Shown here: one piece after another, positions 38,296-49,029 of the stretch
Layout: the number at the start of each line of letters is the position of its first letter
Position numbering within the stretch: position 1 is the stretch's first letter
Assembly: GCA_029721435.1 (NCBI GenBank)
Contig: CM056578.1
Location: 17,522,911-17,586,910 of the forward strand
DNA length: 64,000 nt
Origin: Gymnothorax reevesii
Lineage: Eukaryota; Chordata; Actinopteri; Anguilliformes; Muraenidae
Direction of reading: 5' to 3'
Notes under the pieces: model-generated
The model's input: the letters and a program-made list of their open reading frames with translations, nothing else
What the model was told of the DNA's origin: nothing
Databases searched by the model: none
Made by a program: the position numbers and the translations under genes

Positions 38296-39750
38296 AGGCA
38301 GGTTTGCTGCACCATTTGGCTGCAGAGAAGTCTGGGTGAGACTTTACACGGGCATCTAGGGCGGAGTCCAGCCATCAGTCGTCGAGACAGACCATGTCCG
38401 CATTGAGTGCTGATTTAAAAGTCATGTGAAATTCACCATAGCAAGTCATGTGCTATTTGCTGCCATTGTTGTAATTCACACAGTGCAACTAGCAAAACTG
38501 AACCTTTTTTTCAAAGGTCCTTGAAACATACATTAAAAAATTAGAGCATATTACTCTGAACATTTTAAAAATGTCAAACACCTCTGGAAGACAGAGAAGC
38601 AATTTTATTAAATTCTGTCGGTTTTCAGGATTGAGCCATCTGAGGTTGACTGCATCAGCCAAACGCACCCACTGTCTCTAGAAATTTGGCAAGTCTGAGT
38701 AGATAGATTTTAAATAGCTCCTCTCAAGGGCTATCACAGATACAGAGAAGTGTCATTATGGGCTGGAATATGGCTCCTTATTGCCCCTCCTACACTAATG
38801 GGGCTGTCCCTACCTGCACATTGACTATTCAGCCCACTCTCCTCGGCAGACCAGAGGGTTACATCAGCTGCTGTTCAATTGTGGAGACCTCATGCACTAC
38901 AGGGCCCAATGGCACGAGTGGCCCGTGTTTACAACATAAAGTTCAGCACTGAAGGTGACTCAGAGTGTGACCGTGTCTACATTCGAATGGATGAGCATCA
39001 CCATGGCAACATCGCCTGGAGCAGAATGTCTGTTCGCAGGATACCAGATACTTTTATTGCCGTGGGAAGAGTTTTGTCTGTTGATTGTGGAATCAGCCAC
39101 CAACTCAGACAAATGTGTAATAATTTGTTTACAAATATAAATGTATATTTAAATGATAACGATATGAAACCAACTGAAGTATTCAAACAAAGTTAAACGA
39201 TGCGTGAGTGGTCGGGTTTACCATTTGATGGTAAACATGGCTAAGCCAACATTTCGAGTTTCAGTGAGAGTGTCGAAGTTCTTCCTGAAGTCTCTTGTCA
39301 TCTGACTCAGTGGTTCATGTGGAACATCCACTGATAGCCCACGCACGATTTGTTCAAGCTGAGTTTTATATACCCTCTTTGGTTCAAGGGTTCAAAATCT
39401 TACAGATGGAATGTGAATTTATTGAAATTGATTTTAAAAAATGGATATGTTGTTTTCCTGGGAGAAAGGGACGGATTCTTGGAGTCTCCCTTCTAATCCA
39501 TGAGTTTTAATATCCCTAGTAAGAAGAACATATAGAACCAAGTGCAGAGCTAGAGGTGAGAAATGGCAGCACCATCGGTCTACTTAGGGATGCACAGTGA
39601 CTGACAGTCATGGATACATGGGAGTGAGAGTACTCCTCATGCAATGTAAGCCTTTTCAGTTTCACCCTTCTTAAAACATACAGAGTGAAAACCCAGCTTC
39701 AGCAGGTAGAAGTCCTCCTTGGTATTTGGTATGGAATATCAATATAATAT
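38296..39750. other. Low-repeat stretch with two overlapping open frames
   Basis: Frames at 38758-38952 and 38879-39196 (+) are open, and base composition here is more balanced than nearby. CACCATGGCAAC at 38999 resembles an RFX X-box. No domain was recognised, so I do not call a gene. Confidence 0.2.
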
Positions 39751-39753
39751 TAG

Positions 39754-40142
39754 ATAGATAGATAGATAGATAGTGTCGTAGAAGCTGAGTAACTACAGCC
39801 AAAAGTCTTATCAAATTTATTGTACAGATTAATTTTGATAAATGGTTGAAAAATACAAATGAAACCCAACTGCTGAAATCTGCGGCTCTGTCTGGGAGCA
39901 GGAAGCAAGAGGCTGTAAAGATGGAGAGTCAGAGATTTATACTGAAACAAGGTGGGCTGTTCTTTACAGTCAGGATTGAACTGATTGGATACAAAAGGTC
40001 AAATGGCAGAGAAAACCAATGAATGATCAACAGAGGGGGGGTGGAGGGACATTCAAAAGATAACAATGGGAAAGGATTGGTTGAATAGCCAGGTACAGAC
40101 AGAATGATGGGTAGGGCAGAGGAAAAGCCACCTTCTACCACA

Positions 40143-40175
<33 letters not shown>
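39754..40175. repeat. Two (GATA)n tracts bracketing about 370 bp
   Basis: TAGATAGATAGATAGATAG runs at 39754-39772 and at 40143-40175. The intervening segment is non-coding and purine-rich in its second half. The two tracts may be one microsatellite split by an insertion. No terminal repeats were identified. Confidence 0.6.
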
Positions 40176-40189
40176 ATATTTTTTCATCG

Positions 40190-40300
40190 TTATGGGAACC
40201 TTGGGCCCCACAAAGTTACTCAGCTATTTTATGGTTCGAGGTGAAGGTTAAGGTTAGGTTAAGGTTAGCGTGAGGTTAACCTTTGCGCAGAGTACTAATA
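40190..40300 (+). repeat. GTTAGG-type fish repeat, copy C (partial)
   Basis: GGGAACCTTGGGCCCCACAA is followed by GGTGAAGGTTAAGGTTAGG and a second GGTTAAGGTTAGCG, echoing the core of copies A and B. Confidence 0.4.
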
Positions 40301-40347
40301 ATGCCAATTTTTTCCTGTCATGCATGAACCTATTAAGGCTTTATAAC

Positions 40348-40894
40348 TGTAGACTGTATGAAAAGATGGACACAGCACTCGGGTCTGGAAACTGAGGCCG
40401 ATGCGGAAATCTCCAAAATTTGCATTCTATTTAATGGCCAGCAGATGGCGGTGGTAGCTGAAAGAAGTTCAATCCTATAGAGGTCAATGAGAAAATGACC
40501 CTACTTTCCCACCTGAATTATTATTTCAATAATGATTTTCCACATGATTTTATGGTATCTATCGCAAGTTTCAAGTCTCTTTCAATATATCATGATGTTC
40601 ATTTTGGTAAATTATGGTCCCAAATAGACTGGAATAAAGGGTTAAGCCAGAATATGCTTTAGGGGCGTGACTATCCTCTGGTCCTCATCTGATTCGGTCA
40701 GATCCACCCATAGATCCACCCCTCGCTCTTTCCTGGATATTTATTTCACACTCTCGTCCAATAGGAATCACATCCGGTTTCAAAATGACAAAATGGCACA
40801 ATTCAAATTGCCAAAATCGAGGCTTCCTAAATAGTATGCTGAAACCAATGGGTGACGTCACGATTGCTTCGTCCATCTTTTTATACAGTCTATG
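40348..40894 (+). mobile_element. hAT-type MITE 'AGACTGTATAAAAAGATGG', copy 1
   Basis: This 547-bp element starts TGTAGACTGTATGAAAAGAT and ends in CATCTTTTTATACAGTCTATG. An exact 8-bp target duplication, TTTATAAC, flanks it (40340-40347 and 40895-40902). No coding capacity is visible. A second copy in opposite orientation lies at 58317-58856. Shared internal blocks include the CCAGCAGATGGCG region and CCCAATAGGA/TCCTATTGG-type words. Confidence 0.85.
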
Positions 40895-40902
40895 TTTATA
40901 AC

Positions 40903-41660
40903 TCATTATTTGTGTCGCAGAGACGATGGAAAATTATTCCAGTGAAGCAAGACATTTGGAAATTCAATTACAGAATTATTTAGGAATTAAATTTCGGAAT
41001 TAACGGACACTGGCATCTATATCTGCACAAAGGAGTTAAGGTTAGGGTTTGATATGTTGCCCTCAAGGTATGAACGAATGCCCAAACCAGCAGCTATGCC
41101 CTCACCCTATCCACTCCCCCTCTGTTTGCACATTCACATGGAGGGTTCACCATATTAAGTGCCACTCAAACCAATGATCGCAGAGTGAAAGTGGGTTAGA
41201 AATCCTTCTGTAGCGAGTCTACACGAATGCAGGATTACAAACCACGCTTCTTAAAGTGCAGCACTTTCTTGTGTCCAAGGAGGAGGAAATGCCACAAATC
41301 TACAAATATGAGTTCTGCGTGGCTATTTACAAAAAAATAAGTAATAAATTGCCTATCCTCAAATGGACATTTGATTGACTTTTGTGTGCACATTAAGGAA
41401 CTAGAGGTTACATTGTATTTTGGAACGAACATCCAGTCGTGTGTCCGAGAAACCACTGAGTGAGTAGTTTTTATTTATTGAGTCCATGATTATTCATTTT
41501 CACAATGTGCCATGTTATGTACTTAATCACATACATAATATTTTGGGTTATAAGTGGATCAATAAGGAGCCGAACTGTCATATGCAATGCATCTATCGGA
41601 AGGCATAGTGATGTGACTACCTCCGCCTACCGTTGGATAAAGAGCAAGGACATCTCAAAG
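40903..41660. other. No gene recognised
   Basis: AT-rich non-coding sequence, no element ends seen. Confidence 0.35.
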
Positions 41661-41664
41661 TTTA

Positions 41665-41808
41665 TATATGTTACAGGCAAACTGTATCAGGCATTTCGTG
41701 AATTTTGAATCAGTCATTTAATGAAATGCTTGAAATCTTTGGTCATTTAAATGACTGAATTAAATGAATTTCCCAAATTCCCCTCATTACGCAGTTTGCC
41801 TGTAACAC
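41665..41808. repeat. Imperfect inverted repeat of about 140 bp
   Basis: The left arm holds TGTTACAGGCAAACTG and TCAGTCATTTAA. The right arm holds AATGACTGAATT and CAGTTTGCCTGTAACA. The arms face each other around about 41735, so the stretch can fold into a long hairpin. It may be a small MITE or the end of the repeat that follows. Confidence 0.65.
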
Positions 41809-41829
41809 ATACAGATGTATTGTGAGGTA

Positions 41830-43065
41830 GCGATCTGGAACCAAATGCGAGGACACGGGATTGCAAAAATAAGGAGCTTTATTGAGTAAGGGGGTAATCT
41901 CCGCAGGGCAGTGGACAACAGTACAGAGTCCGCAATCCAAAAATCTAATTCCAATGGGACAGAGCAGAGTTCGTAACCAGGGCAGCAATCACAGAAATCG
42001 TAGTCAGCAAAAACAGATCAGGTACACAGGCAAAGGTTTGTGGGAGAAGCAAACTCATAAGCCAGAAGACAGTCCGAATCGGTAACAGGGCAGCAATCTA
42101 CAAAATCGAGGTCCGGCAGAAAAAGGTCAAAACACACAGATGCAACAAGTTATCCAAAAGGGCAAACCAAAAATCAGAAGTCGGGCAATCCAGTCAGAAT
42201 CAGAACTCAATGAATACGAGGCGAGAAGAATAGCAGCACGGGAAACAATCTGACTGACAATGGCTGTGAAAAGACACCTAATATACACTTCTGGGAAGAT
42301 CACATGGTGAGAGACACAGGTGCAAACAGTCAGACTGATTACACGGGAACAGCACATGAGGGAGAACCTAATCACATGTAATTTGGCAGAAGCCAAAACG
42401 CGGACAGGGATCACGGGACAAACCTATAAAAAGACATACAGCTCCAGTTAAGGAGTTCTATCGTGCATAGATACTTAAAGAAGATAAATGATAAGTGATA
42501 AGACGTGGAGCTTGCACAGAAAATGCAGCAAAGGTAATCAGGGAGAGATAAGAGGCGGAGACTAGAACAGGGCGAGTGCTGAGAGCTTGTTAATCAATTA
42601 GTAAGTGAAACTATACAATCCCTTGGTGCTTGTTAGTAAGTTAGTATTATATACAATGTTAGTTGGTGTTATTAACTTCTGGCGAAAATAACAAACTGTT
42701 AGTATGGTTAGTAAGATAGAAAAGTAAGGCGAAGTAAGTAAACGAGATCGGAAGGAAGGTTGAAATCCAGAATCCAATAAATCACCCGAAGAGTAACACG
42801 CAGGACTGGGGCTGTGTGCAATGCCAAGACAACAGACCAGATGGGGGAGACAGAGTGCAGTGCATGATGGAAAACATGAACGGGAATGAGACTATGGCAA
42901 AATGCAAAACATGGAAAAGTAAACTAAGACAAAACATGACAAATCAAAGTTACCAAATCACAATACATAATATAAAGAATAGTCAGACATGGCAAAGAGT
43001 CAGGAAAACAATAAAACAAATATCAAAACAAGGCATGGACAAGGCAGGGAGACTTCACACAGAGT
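41830..43065. repeat. Dispersed A/G-rich repeat with internal duplication
   Basis: The strand is purine- and AC-rich, with repeated phrases such as CAGGGCAGCAATC (41980 and 42088), CCGGCAG, AACAGATCAGGTA and ACACAGGCAAAGG. The first two phrases mark a duplication of about 107 bp. The style is that of a common dispersed fish repeat, perhaps the untranslated end of a retroelement. No coding part was found. Confidence 0.45.
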
Positions 43066-43069
43066 GACA

Positions 43070-43240
43070 CTCGGCGGTGAAGTGCTAGTGGAGAGGGAGC
43101 TGTTTGGGAAAGGGCCTAAGTCTATGGGATGTTCCCACAAAAGATGAAAACACAACAGGTGTCTGTGTGTGTGCATGTGTGTGTTTGTGATCGCACGCGA
43201 GGTTGTGTGAGTGTGTGGGTCTGTGTGTGGGAATGCAATG
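43070..43240. repeat. Fish repeat copy D plus (GT)n
   Basis: GGGAGCTGTTTGGGAAAGGG, AAGTCTATGGGATGTTCCC and AAAAGATGAAAACACAAC, then GT-rich sequence to 43235. This is the 3' part of the repeat described at 17.3 kb. Confidence 0.5.
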
Positions 43241-43244
43241 TCAT

Positions 43245-44600
43245 TTCCACACATTTCATTGACATCAAAAAAGCCTGGAGTTCAATCTACGCACCATCAG
43301 TTGGGCTGTTCGCTTGTCTGAGATATGCCAGCGTGTGTCCCATTAGCCTCTATGTTTCTGCTATAAACACATGTGACATCAATCTCCAACATCCCAAATT
43401 GAGAATTTCATTGCTTCCTTAGTGGAGCTTGCGAGTGTTCAAGAGCGTGTGCAATATGTCAGGGGTGCTGTAACGTTTATTTGAGTCACTTACTTTTTAT
43501 GGTTTTTTTAATACCACCTCCATCAAAAGAAATGCCCCCTGCCTAATTTAAGTTGAGGTGCTGAGCAGAGTGGTCACATGCCAGTGCAGTGGCGTCTCTG
43601 GAAGTGATAATTGGTGGAGCCCGGACCATGCCTTTGCGTCAGTGATTGTTCCTGGTGTGTACTGTTATTTTCCGTTATTAACACATTTTCCAATTTTGAC
43701 AATAATCCTCTGGCAATCGAAGTTATGGTTTCTCTCTCCATGAGATCTATTGATGACTAAATAATGGGATAAATTCAGATCAGAAAAATTATTTAGGCCA
43801 CTCAAAAATTGTTCAACGCTTTATGAAAGACAAACTGCTCTCAAACGTCTGCGCTACCTTTTCCACACATCAAGTGATTTAACTGGCCCTTCATGATTGT
43901 TTTGTTTAAATTTTAAAAAACCATTTGAAACGTCTGTGTGCAATTCTGAATAATGCTGATTTAAATGCACTAAATTACGCATCCAGATTAATGATTGTCG
44001 CCGTACCGAAATGTACCGTACCTTACCGGCATGTTCTCGGAGTAAATCTATTGCTCAGTCCTTCAAGGAAGTTGGATGTCGTGATTGCAGCTATTAAAGC
44101 AAATTCAACCAATCCATGCAAATTTCTCGCGGACAAAAAAAATAAATCGCCAAGACATTGCAACTTTCATTGCCACTTTTTGAAAAAGTTACCGCAAAAA
44201 ATCAAAAAACGATAAAAATGCCAGGAAAATCCTGGAAGGATTGTTTGGCAATTATGCAAAAGATTGCGTGCCAGTCAGGGTTAGTAAATGTTTTTAAGGG
44301 GAGCCCTGGGCCCCACCAATCTTTAGTCCTGGAGATGCCCCTGTGCCAGTGGTGTTCGCTTTTGAGTACTGAGGTACGTCATTATTGAGTAAAAGAAAAA
44401 AGGCTTATTCCGAAATATTCCACCTACTCTCTCTTGCTCTTAGCTATATCCAATGAAGAGATGCAAAGAATTAAGAAAGGTGGAAAAAATAAATGATTGG
44501 AACGAGGTACTGAACATTCAAGAACTTAATCTGGTCAAATGGCTGATTTCTTTTGAAACCAGACCTAACATTTTGTGTTGGACCTCAAGTGTTGCAAACT
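43245..44600. other. No gene recognised
   Basis: Non-coding AT-rich sequence. No domain or element terminus was found. Confidence 0.3.
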
Positions 44601-44609
44601 TAATTTACA

Positions 44610-44876
44610 ATTTTCCATCAAACCTTTTTCCCTTTCTTTCTTTCCTCCATCCCTCTGTCTCTCATATTTCTCCCATCCTTCCAGTTCCCCACGGTTCCTT
44701 TCTTTTTTCTTCCCTCCATTATATCTACCTTTCTTTCAGCATTATTTCTTTTTTCCTCCTTTCCTATCTCGATACCATTCTTTTTTGTCCTGTCTTCATT
44801 TCTTCCTTCTCTCCGCTACCTCTTTTTTCCATTCTCTCTTCTCTTTTTTCCTTCTCACTTCTTTTCTCTCCTTGCC
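44610..44876. repeat. Polypyrimidine tract of about 270 bp
   Basis: The plus strand is overwhelmingly C and T (TTTCCCTTTCTTTC, CTTCCCTCC and similar). Two long open frames (44453-45064 and 44575-44898) owe their length to this tract, which has few stop codons, and are not taken as genes. Confidence 0.85.
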
Positions 44877-44879
44877 AAG

Positions 44880-45375
44880 AGCTTCAGCAGAGCTTTAAAT
44901 GGACGGCCATCTGGCCGCAGCACCAGACTCAGCAGCTTGAATTGGTTGAGGCCTGTAGACCAGGCTTGTGTGGTGCGCCAGTATGTGCCACTTCCTGCGC
45001 TGCTTCCTGTGTCAAATGGCAGCAGCTTTTCATGTGGTTTCACCATTTTGTTTTCAGTTTATGAACCCCCCCATATCCCCACATCTCTTGGTGGCATCTC
45101 CCCACATAGGCTCCAGGGCACCCCACCCACCCCAACCCCCAGTCCTCACTCTACCTCACTCTGCTACAGGCTGTTTTCCTCCAACAAACAAAGATTTCAT
45201 TTCTCCTCTTTGCTCCGGCCGGCAGCCCGTGGATTTGCGGTCGATCAAAGCCTCTCTGATCATCAGCGGCCCTTACAGCACCATCAAAGGGAATTTGTTT
45301 ATCTGCTGCCCACCAAATCGATCATTATTGTAATGGGGGAAGCCGATGTGTTTTTAGCAGTGATTAGAGCTTAAA
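44880..45375. other. Low-repeat, GC-balanced stretch; candidate conserved non-coding DNA
   Basis: The region after the pyrimidine tract has balanced composition. It holds ATCAAAG twice (about 45243 and 45283, the TCF/LEF core), CAGCAGCTTGAATTG, and GATCATTATTG. No repeat or protein match was recognised. Calling it regulatory is inference from texture only. Confidence 0.2.
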
Positions 45376-45379
45376 CGAC

Positions 45380-46225
45380 GTTTATATAACTTGTGGGGGA
45401 GTTGAGGGGTGGGGTGGGGCGTCGGGTGTGTGGTTCCGGCTAGTAAAGTGATGTGTTGAACGGTGTTTGAACGGGCTGGGCAGACCGGAGTCGATTCTGC
45501 CTATTTACACAGTGGTCTCACGGCAGAAAGAGGGCAAAAAACTTGTCATCTGCCCTCTTACTAATCCATTCTGGTTTTTCACTCGCGCTGAGAGAAATAG
45601 GAAACTGCCATCGTCCAAATCACTGCTATTCCCACAACCCAGGGTGAAGTCGCAGATCCTTTGATATGGAGGCATTTCCGAAGTCAATGACCAGACGCAC
45701 AAAAGACCAGAACCCGTATTTGTAAACACTTTAAAGTAAGAGAGTGTTTTGGCTCAAAATGAAAAAGGTTAGGTAAGGGAACAGGGAAAGCTGTCCCTAG
45801 GTCATCATTTCTTCACTGTGAGGTTTAAGAATGGCTTCAAGGGGTCAAAATCTGGCCATACTTTATTTCACCTGAGAACACGCATTAATTTGAGAAACTG
45901 GATGAAGGATTATCCAAATGGTGGTTAGAAAAAAATTCTGAGGGGAAATTTTACTTTCTCAACCTGAATTTTACACCTCTGTTGTTGACAGTGCTGCCTT
46001 TCACTGACAATGAGAGGTGGTTTTGTTGTGTAAGTAAGGCATGCTGGGATAGCTGGTGATGGGAGACAAGATAGTAGAGTGATGAGGCAAATGATGGTAG
46101 GGGAATTTTAGACTGTTATCTTCCATTTTTGGAAAGTCAGACATAAAAGAAAAAAAACAATCAGCCTCTTCACTAGATATGTGAATATTGTCCAGTATTT
46201 CCATTTCTATCTTAACTAAGGTCTA
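45380..46225. other. No recognisable feature
   Basis: Non-coding sequence, nothing assigned. Confidence 0.35.
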
Positions 46226-46229
46226 CAAT

Positions 46230-46720
46230 AAAGGCGATTCATTAAGTGACTCATGACATTCTCAGAAAACTACCAAAATGTCACGCTGATTAATTATTTT
46301 CATTGTACTTATTGCTTTTTGTTGAATAACTTTGGTCAGACAGGTAAATTAGTGGCTTTATGACAGAAAGAAACCCTCTCTGTGATTAAATCAGCACTTG
46401 AAAGCACAAGGAGAGGCTTTTGTTCTCTCTGTGGGGAATTAATGACATATGTTTCAGGAGCACTTGTGAGCCACGCACTTTGTGAGGTTTTCGCAATGAA
46501 TTAGCCTGATTACATGATTTTAAAATAACAGATGGATTGAAATCCAGCCAGCTCCGCAAGAAAATACGGGTGATAAGGAATTATCAGCTCACGATCTAAT
46601 CTGAGCCCCTTCCGCTTCAGTGATGTGCATGGGCTGCCCCTCTGTGGCAAAATAAAGTATTGTAACTGTCATGACATTGATTAAATGGTGTTCTCAGGAT
46701 TCTAAAGCAGAATGAAGGTT
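46230..46720. other. Low-repeat stretch with homeodomain-type motifs
   Basis: GATTAATTATTTTC, AATTAATGACAT, GAATTAGCCTGATTACATG and similar TAAT words occur with little simple sequence. This is typical of developmental enhancers but not diagnostic. Confidence 0.2.
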
Positions 46721-46920
46721 TAAAAACCGGGAAGGTATAAACTTGCTGAAAAAATTTAAGATGATTCTCAGCCAGTTTTTTGTCTTTCTTTTTTTTTTTC
46801 AGGGATGAAATGTTATCAAACCAGTGATTCCAAATTACTTTTCATGTTTTAGGTCCAATCAAATTTTGGGTAACATTTGGGCTACCAAATTGGAGCCATT
46901 AGAGGAGAATCTGCTTGGAT

Positions 46921-46977
46921 TTTTGTGTGTGTGCATGTGTGTGCGCGTGCGTGCGTGCGTGAGTGCGTGCGTGCGAA
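46921..46977. repeat. (GT)n/(GCGT)n microsatellite
   Basis: GT units pass into GCGTGCGTGCGTGCG with minor interruptions. Confidence 0.95.
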
Positions 46978-47089
46978 GTATTGTGTTGTTGACACAAAAA
47001 CAGACACAATTAAATGAAAAAAAAAACATAGTTACATTTTGGCCTGAATGACTTGTTTATGATGGTTTGTGGAATGCATTTCTTACTGT

Positions 47090-47365
47090 GCAGAGTTTGC
47101 ATGTTCTTCCCGTGCCCGCGTGGGTTTCCTGCAGGTACTCCTGTTTCCTCTAACAGTGTGAGGACAAGCGTGTCAGTCTAGTTGGAGACTGTAAATAGCC
47201 CATAAATGTGAGTGTATGAGTGAATGACGTGTGCACCCTGTGATGAACTGGCAATCTGTCCAGAGAGTTTTCCTGCCTTTCATAGTTAGTCAGCTGGGAT
47301 GGGCTTCAGCTCCCCCGCAACGCTGGAGAGGAAGAAGCCATTTTGATAATGGATGAATAAACGTA
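47090..47365 (+). repeat. SINE-like dispersed repeat, copy 3
   Basis: GAGTTTGCATGTTCTTCCCG, GCGTGGGTTTCCTGCAGGTA, CTCCTGTTTCCTC, GTGAATGACGTG, CCTGTGATGAACTGGCAATC and GCTGGGATGGGCTTCAGC in order, ending in ATGGATGAA. The tRNA-like head is missing. Confidence 0.6.
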
Positions 47366-47942
47366 CTTTTTTTCCCTGTTTTCTTGTTTTACTATAGCAC
47401 AGTGATCAATTATTCATAAAGCACAAAAGTCAGAAAAAAGAAAGTTCCACTCTTTGGTCTTTGGTGTTCTAAAAATGATTTAATGCATTCCAATATTTTA
47501 AATTACCATCATTTCCTCTGGAGTATACGACAAAGCTTGAGCTCTGTTCCAAATATACAGCGCCCTCCATAACTATTGGCACCCCTGGTTAAGATGTGTT
47601 AAAAGCCTTGAAATAAATTCAATTTTTATTGCAGAAGCATACTCTCACACTGAAAATGGTAGAAAAATGTAACCTTCAACTCAAGTGAATTTTAAGGGGG
47701 AAAAAAAAATCCCTGACTAAGAAATAATTATTTTTCATAAAATCACCTGTTCCATAATTATTGGCACCCCTAACAATACCTAGGAAATAAATGTAATTGA
47801 AGTATTTCTGTCATTTCTACAGTAGTTTACAAAGTTGATCAGAGTTTCTGGGAACATACAATTAGTAATTCATCACTTCCTGTTTCCCTGGGGTATAAAT
47901 ATGATGTGAAACAGAGAACATTTCTCTTATCCACTCTTCAAC

Positions 47943-48107
47943 ATGGGAAAGACAAAGGAACACACAATTCAAGTAAGGCAGATGTGTGTAAACCTTCACA
48001 CGTCAGGCAATAGCTATAAGAAAATAGCCACTCACCTGCACCTGCCAATATCTACTGACAGAGGAATCATTAAGAAGTTTAAAACAACTGGAAAAGGAGG
48101 ATGGTAA
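47943..48107 (+). pseudogene. Tc1 transposase, N-terminal segment (frameshifted)
   Basis: The likely original start is the ATG at 47943, reading MGKTKEHTIQVRQMCVNL and then SYKKIATHLHLP. This is the first helix-turn-helix (PAIRED-like) that binds the terminal repeats. The frame ends at a TAA at 48105, and the rest of the protein continues in another frame from about 48101. A frameshift therefore separates the DNA-binding start from the remainder. Confidence 0.75.
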
Positions 48108-48853
48108 GAGAAATAAAAAGTTCTCCAAAGCTCACTGTTAAAGAATTGCAACAAATGGTAGCATCTTGGGGTCACAAAGTCTCCAAAACAACCATCAGGC
48201 GCCATCTACATGCCAACAAGCTGTTTGGGAGGCATGCACGGTCAGATGAGACCAAGATAGAGCTTTCTGGCAACAAACACTCTAAGTGGGTCCGGCGAAA
48301 CACAAAAGATGAGAATGCAGAAAAGCACTTCATGCCCACTGTGAAGTATGGGGGAGGATCGGTGAAGCTGTGGGCCTGTTTCTCTTCCAGAGGCCCTGGG
48401 AACCATGTTAGGGTGCATGGCATCATGAACGGTTTGAAATACCAGGACATTTTAAATCAAAATCTGGTGGCCTCTGCCCAAAAGCTGAAGATGGGTCATC
48501 GCTGGGTATTTCGGCAAGATAATGACCCTAAACATGTGGCCAAATCTACACAGAAATGGTTCACCAGACACAGAGCCAAGCTCCTTCCATGGCCATCTCA
48601 GTCCCCAGACTTCAACCCCATTGAAAACCTGTGGAGTGAGCTGAAGAGGAGAGTGCGGAGGAGAGGACCCAGGTCGCTGGAAGATTTAGAGAGATTGTGC
48701 GAAGAGGAATGGTCAAAGATCCCTCTTTTTGTATTCTCCCATCTTGTGAAACATTATTGGAGAATATTAGTGCTGTTTTGTTGGCGAAAGGGGGTTGTAC
48801 AAAGTGTTAACATCAGGGGTGCTAATAATTGTGTCACAAATGATTGGATGTAA
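48101..48853 (+). pseudogene. Tc1 transposase, linker and DDE catalytic domain (internally deleted)
   Basis: The 250-codon frame continues the second DNA-binding helix region (KTTIRRHLHANKLFGRHA) straight into the first catalytic block (SDETKIEL). About 40 residues that normally lie between these are missing. The second catalytic Asp is in FRQDNDPKH and the Glu in SPDFNPIENLW. The gap from the first Asp of QDND to that Glu is 34 residues, so this is DD34E. GGGSVKLWACF is also conserved. The last part, after about KIPLF, looks shifted from the usual C-terminus. All three acidic residues are present but the protein is not intact. Confidence 0.8.
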
Positions 48854-49029
48854 AAGAATTATTTCTTAATGTGGGATTTTTTTTTCCCACTGAATAAATG
48901 CACTTAAATTAACGGTTGGATTTTCCTCTTTTTTTCATTGTGGTCCTATATTATTTAGAAAAAACTGAATTTATTAGAAGGTAAAGAACACATCTTAACC
49001 AGGGGTGCCAATAATTATTGAGGGTGTAA

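Larger units (their letters stand above)
47558..49026 (+). mobile_element. Tc1/mariner transposon, full-length ends, IR/DR type
   Basis: This 1469-bp element lies between TA dinucleotides (47556-47557 and 49027-49028). Outer terminal repeats start CAGCGCCCTCCATAACTATT and continue GGCACCCCTGGTTAAGATGT. The right end carries the reverse complement (ACATCTTAACCAGGGGTGCC). Inner copies of the direct repeat (CCATAATTATTGGCACCCC, 47752-47770; GGGGTGCTAATAATTGTG, 48816-48833) give the IR/DR layout seen in several fish Tc1 elements, where transposase binds two sites per end. The transposase is broken, so this copy could move only with enzyme supplied from elsewhere. Confidence 0.9.

Noticed and set aside
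44453..45064. 203-codon open frame (+)
   Set aside because: Its length comes from the pyrimidine tract, which is poor in stop codons. No domain is visible.
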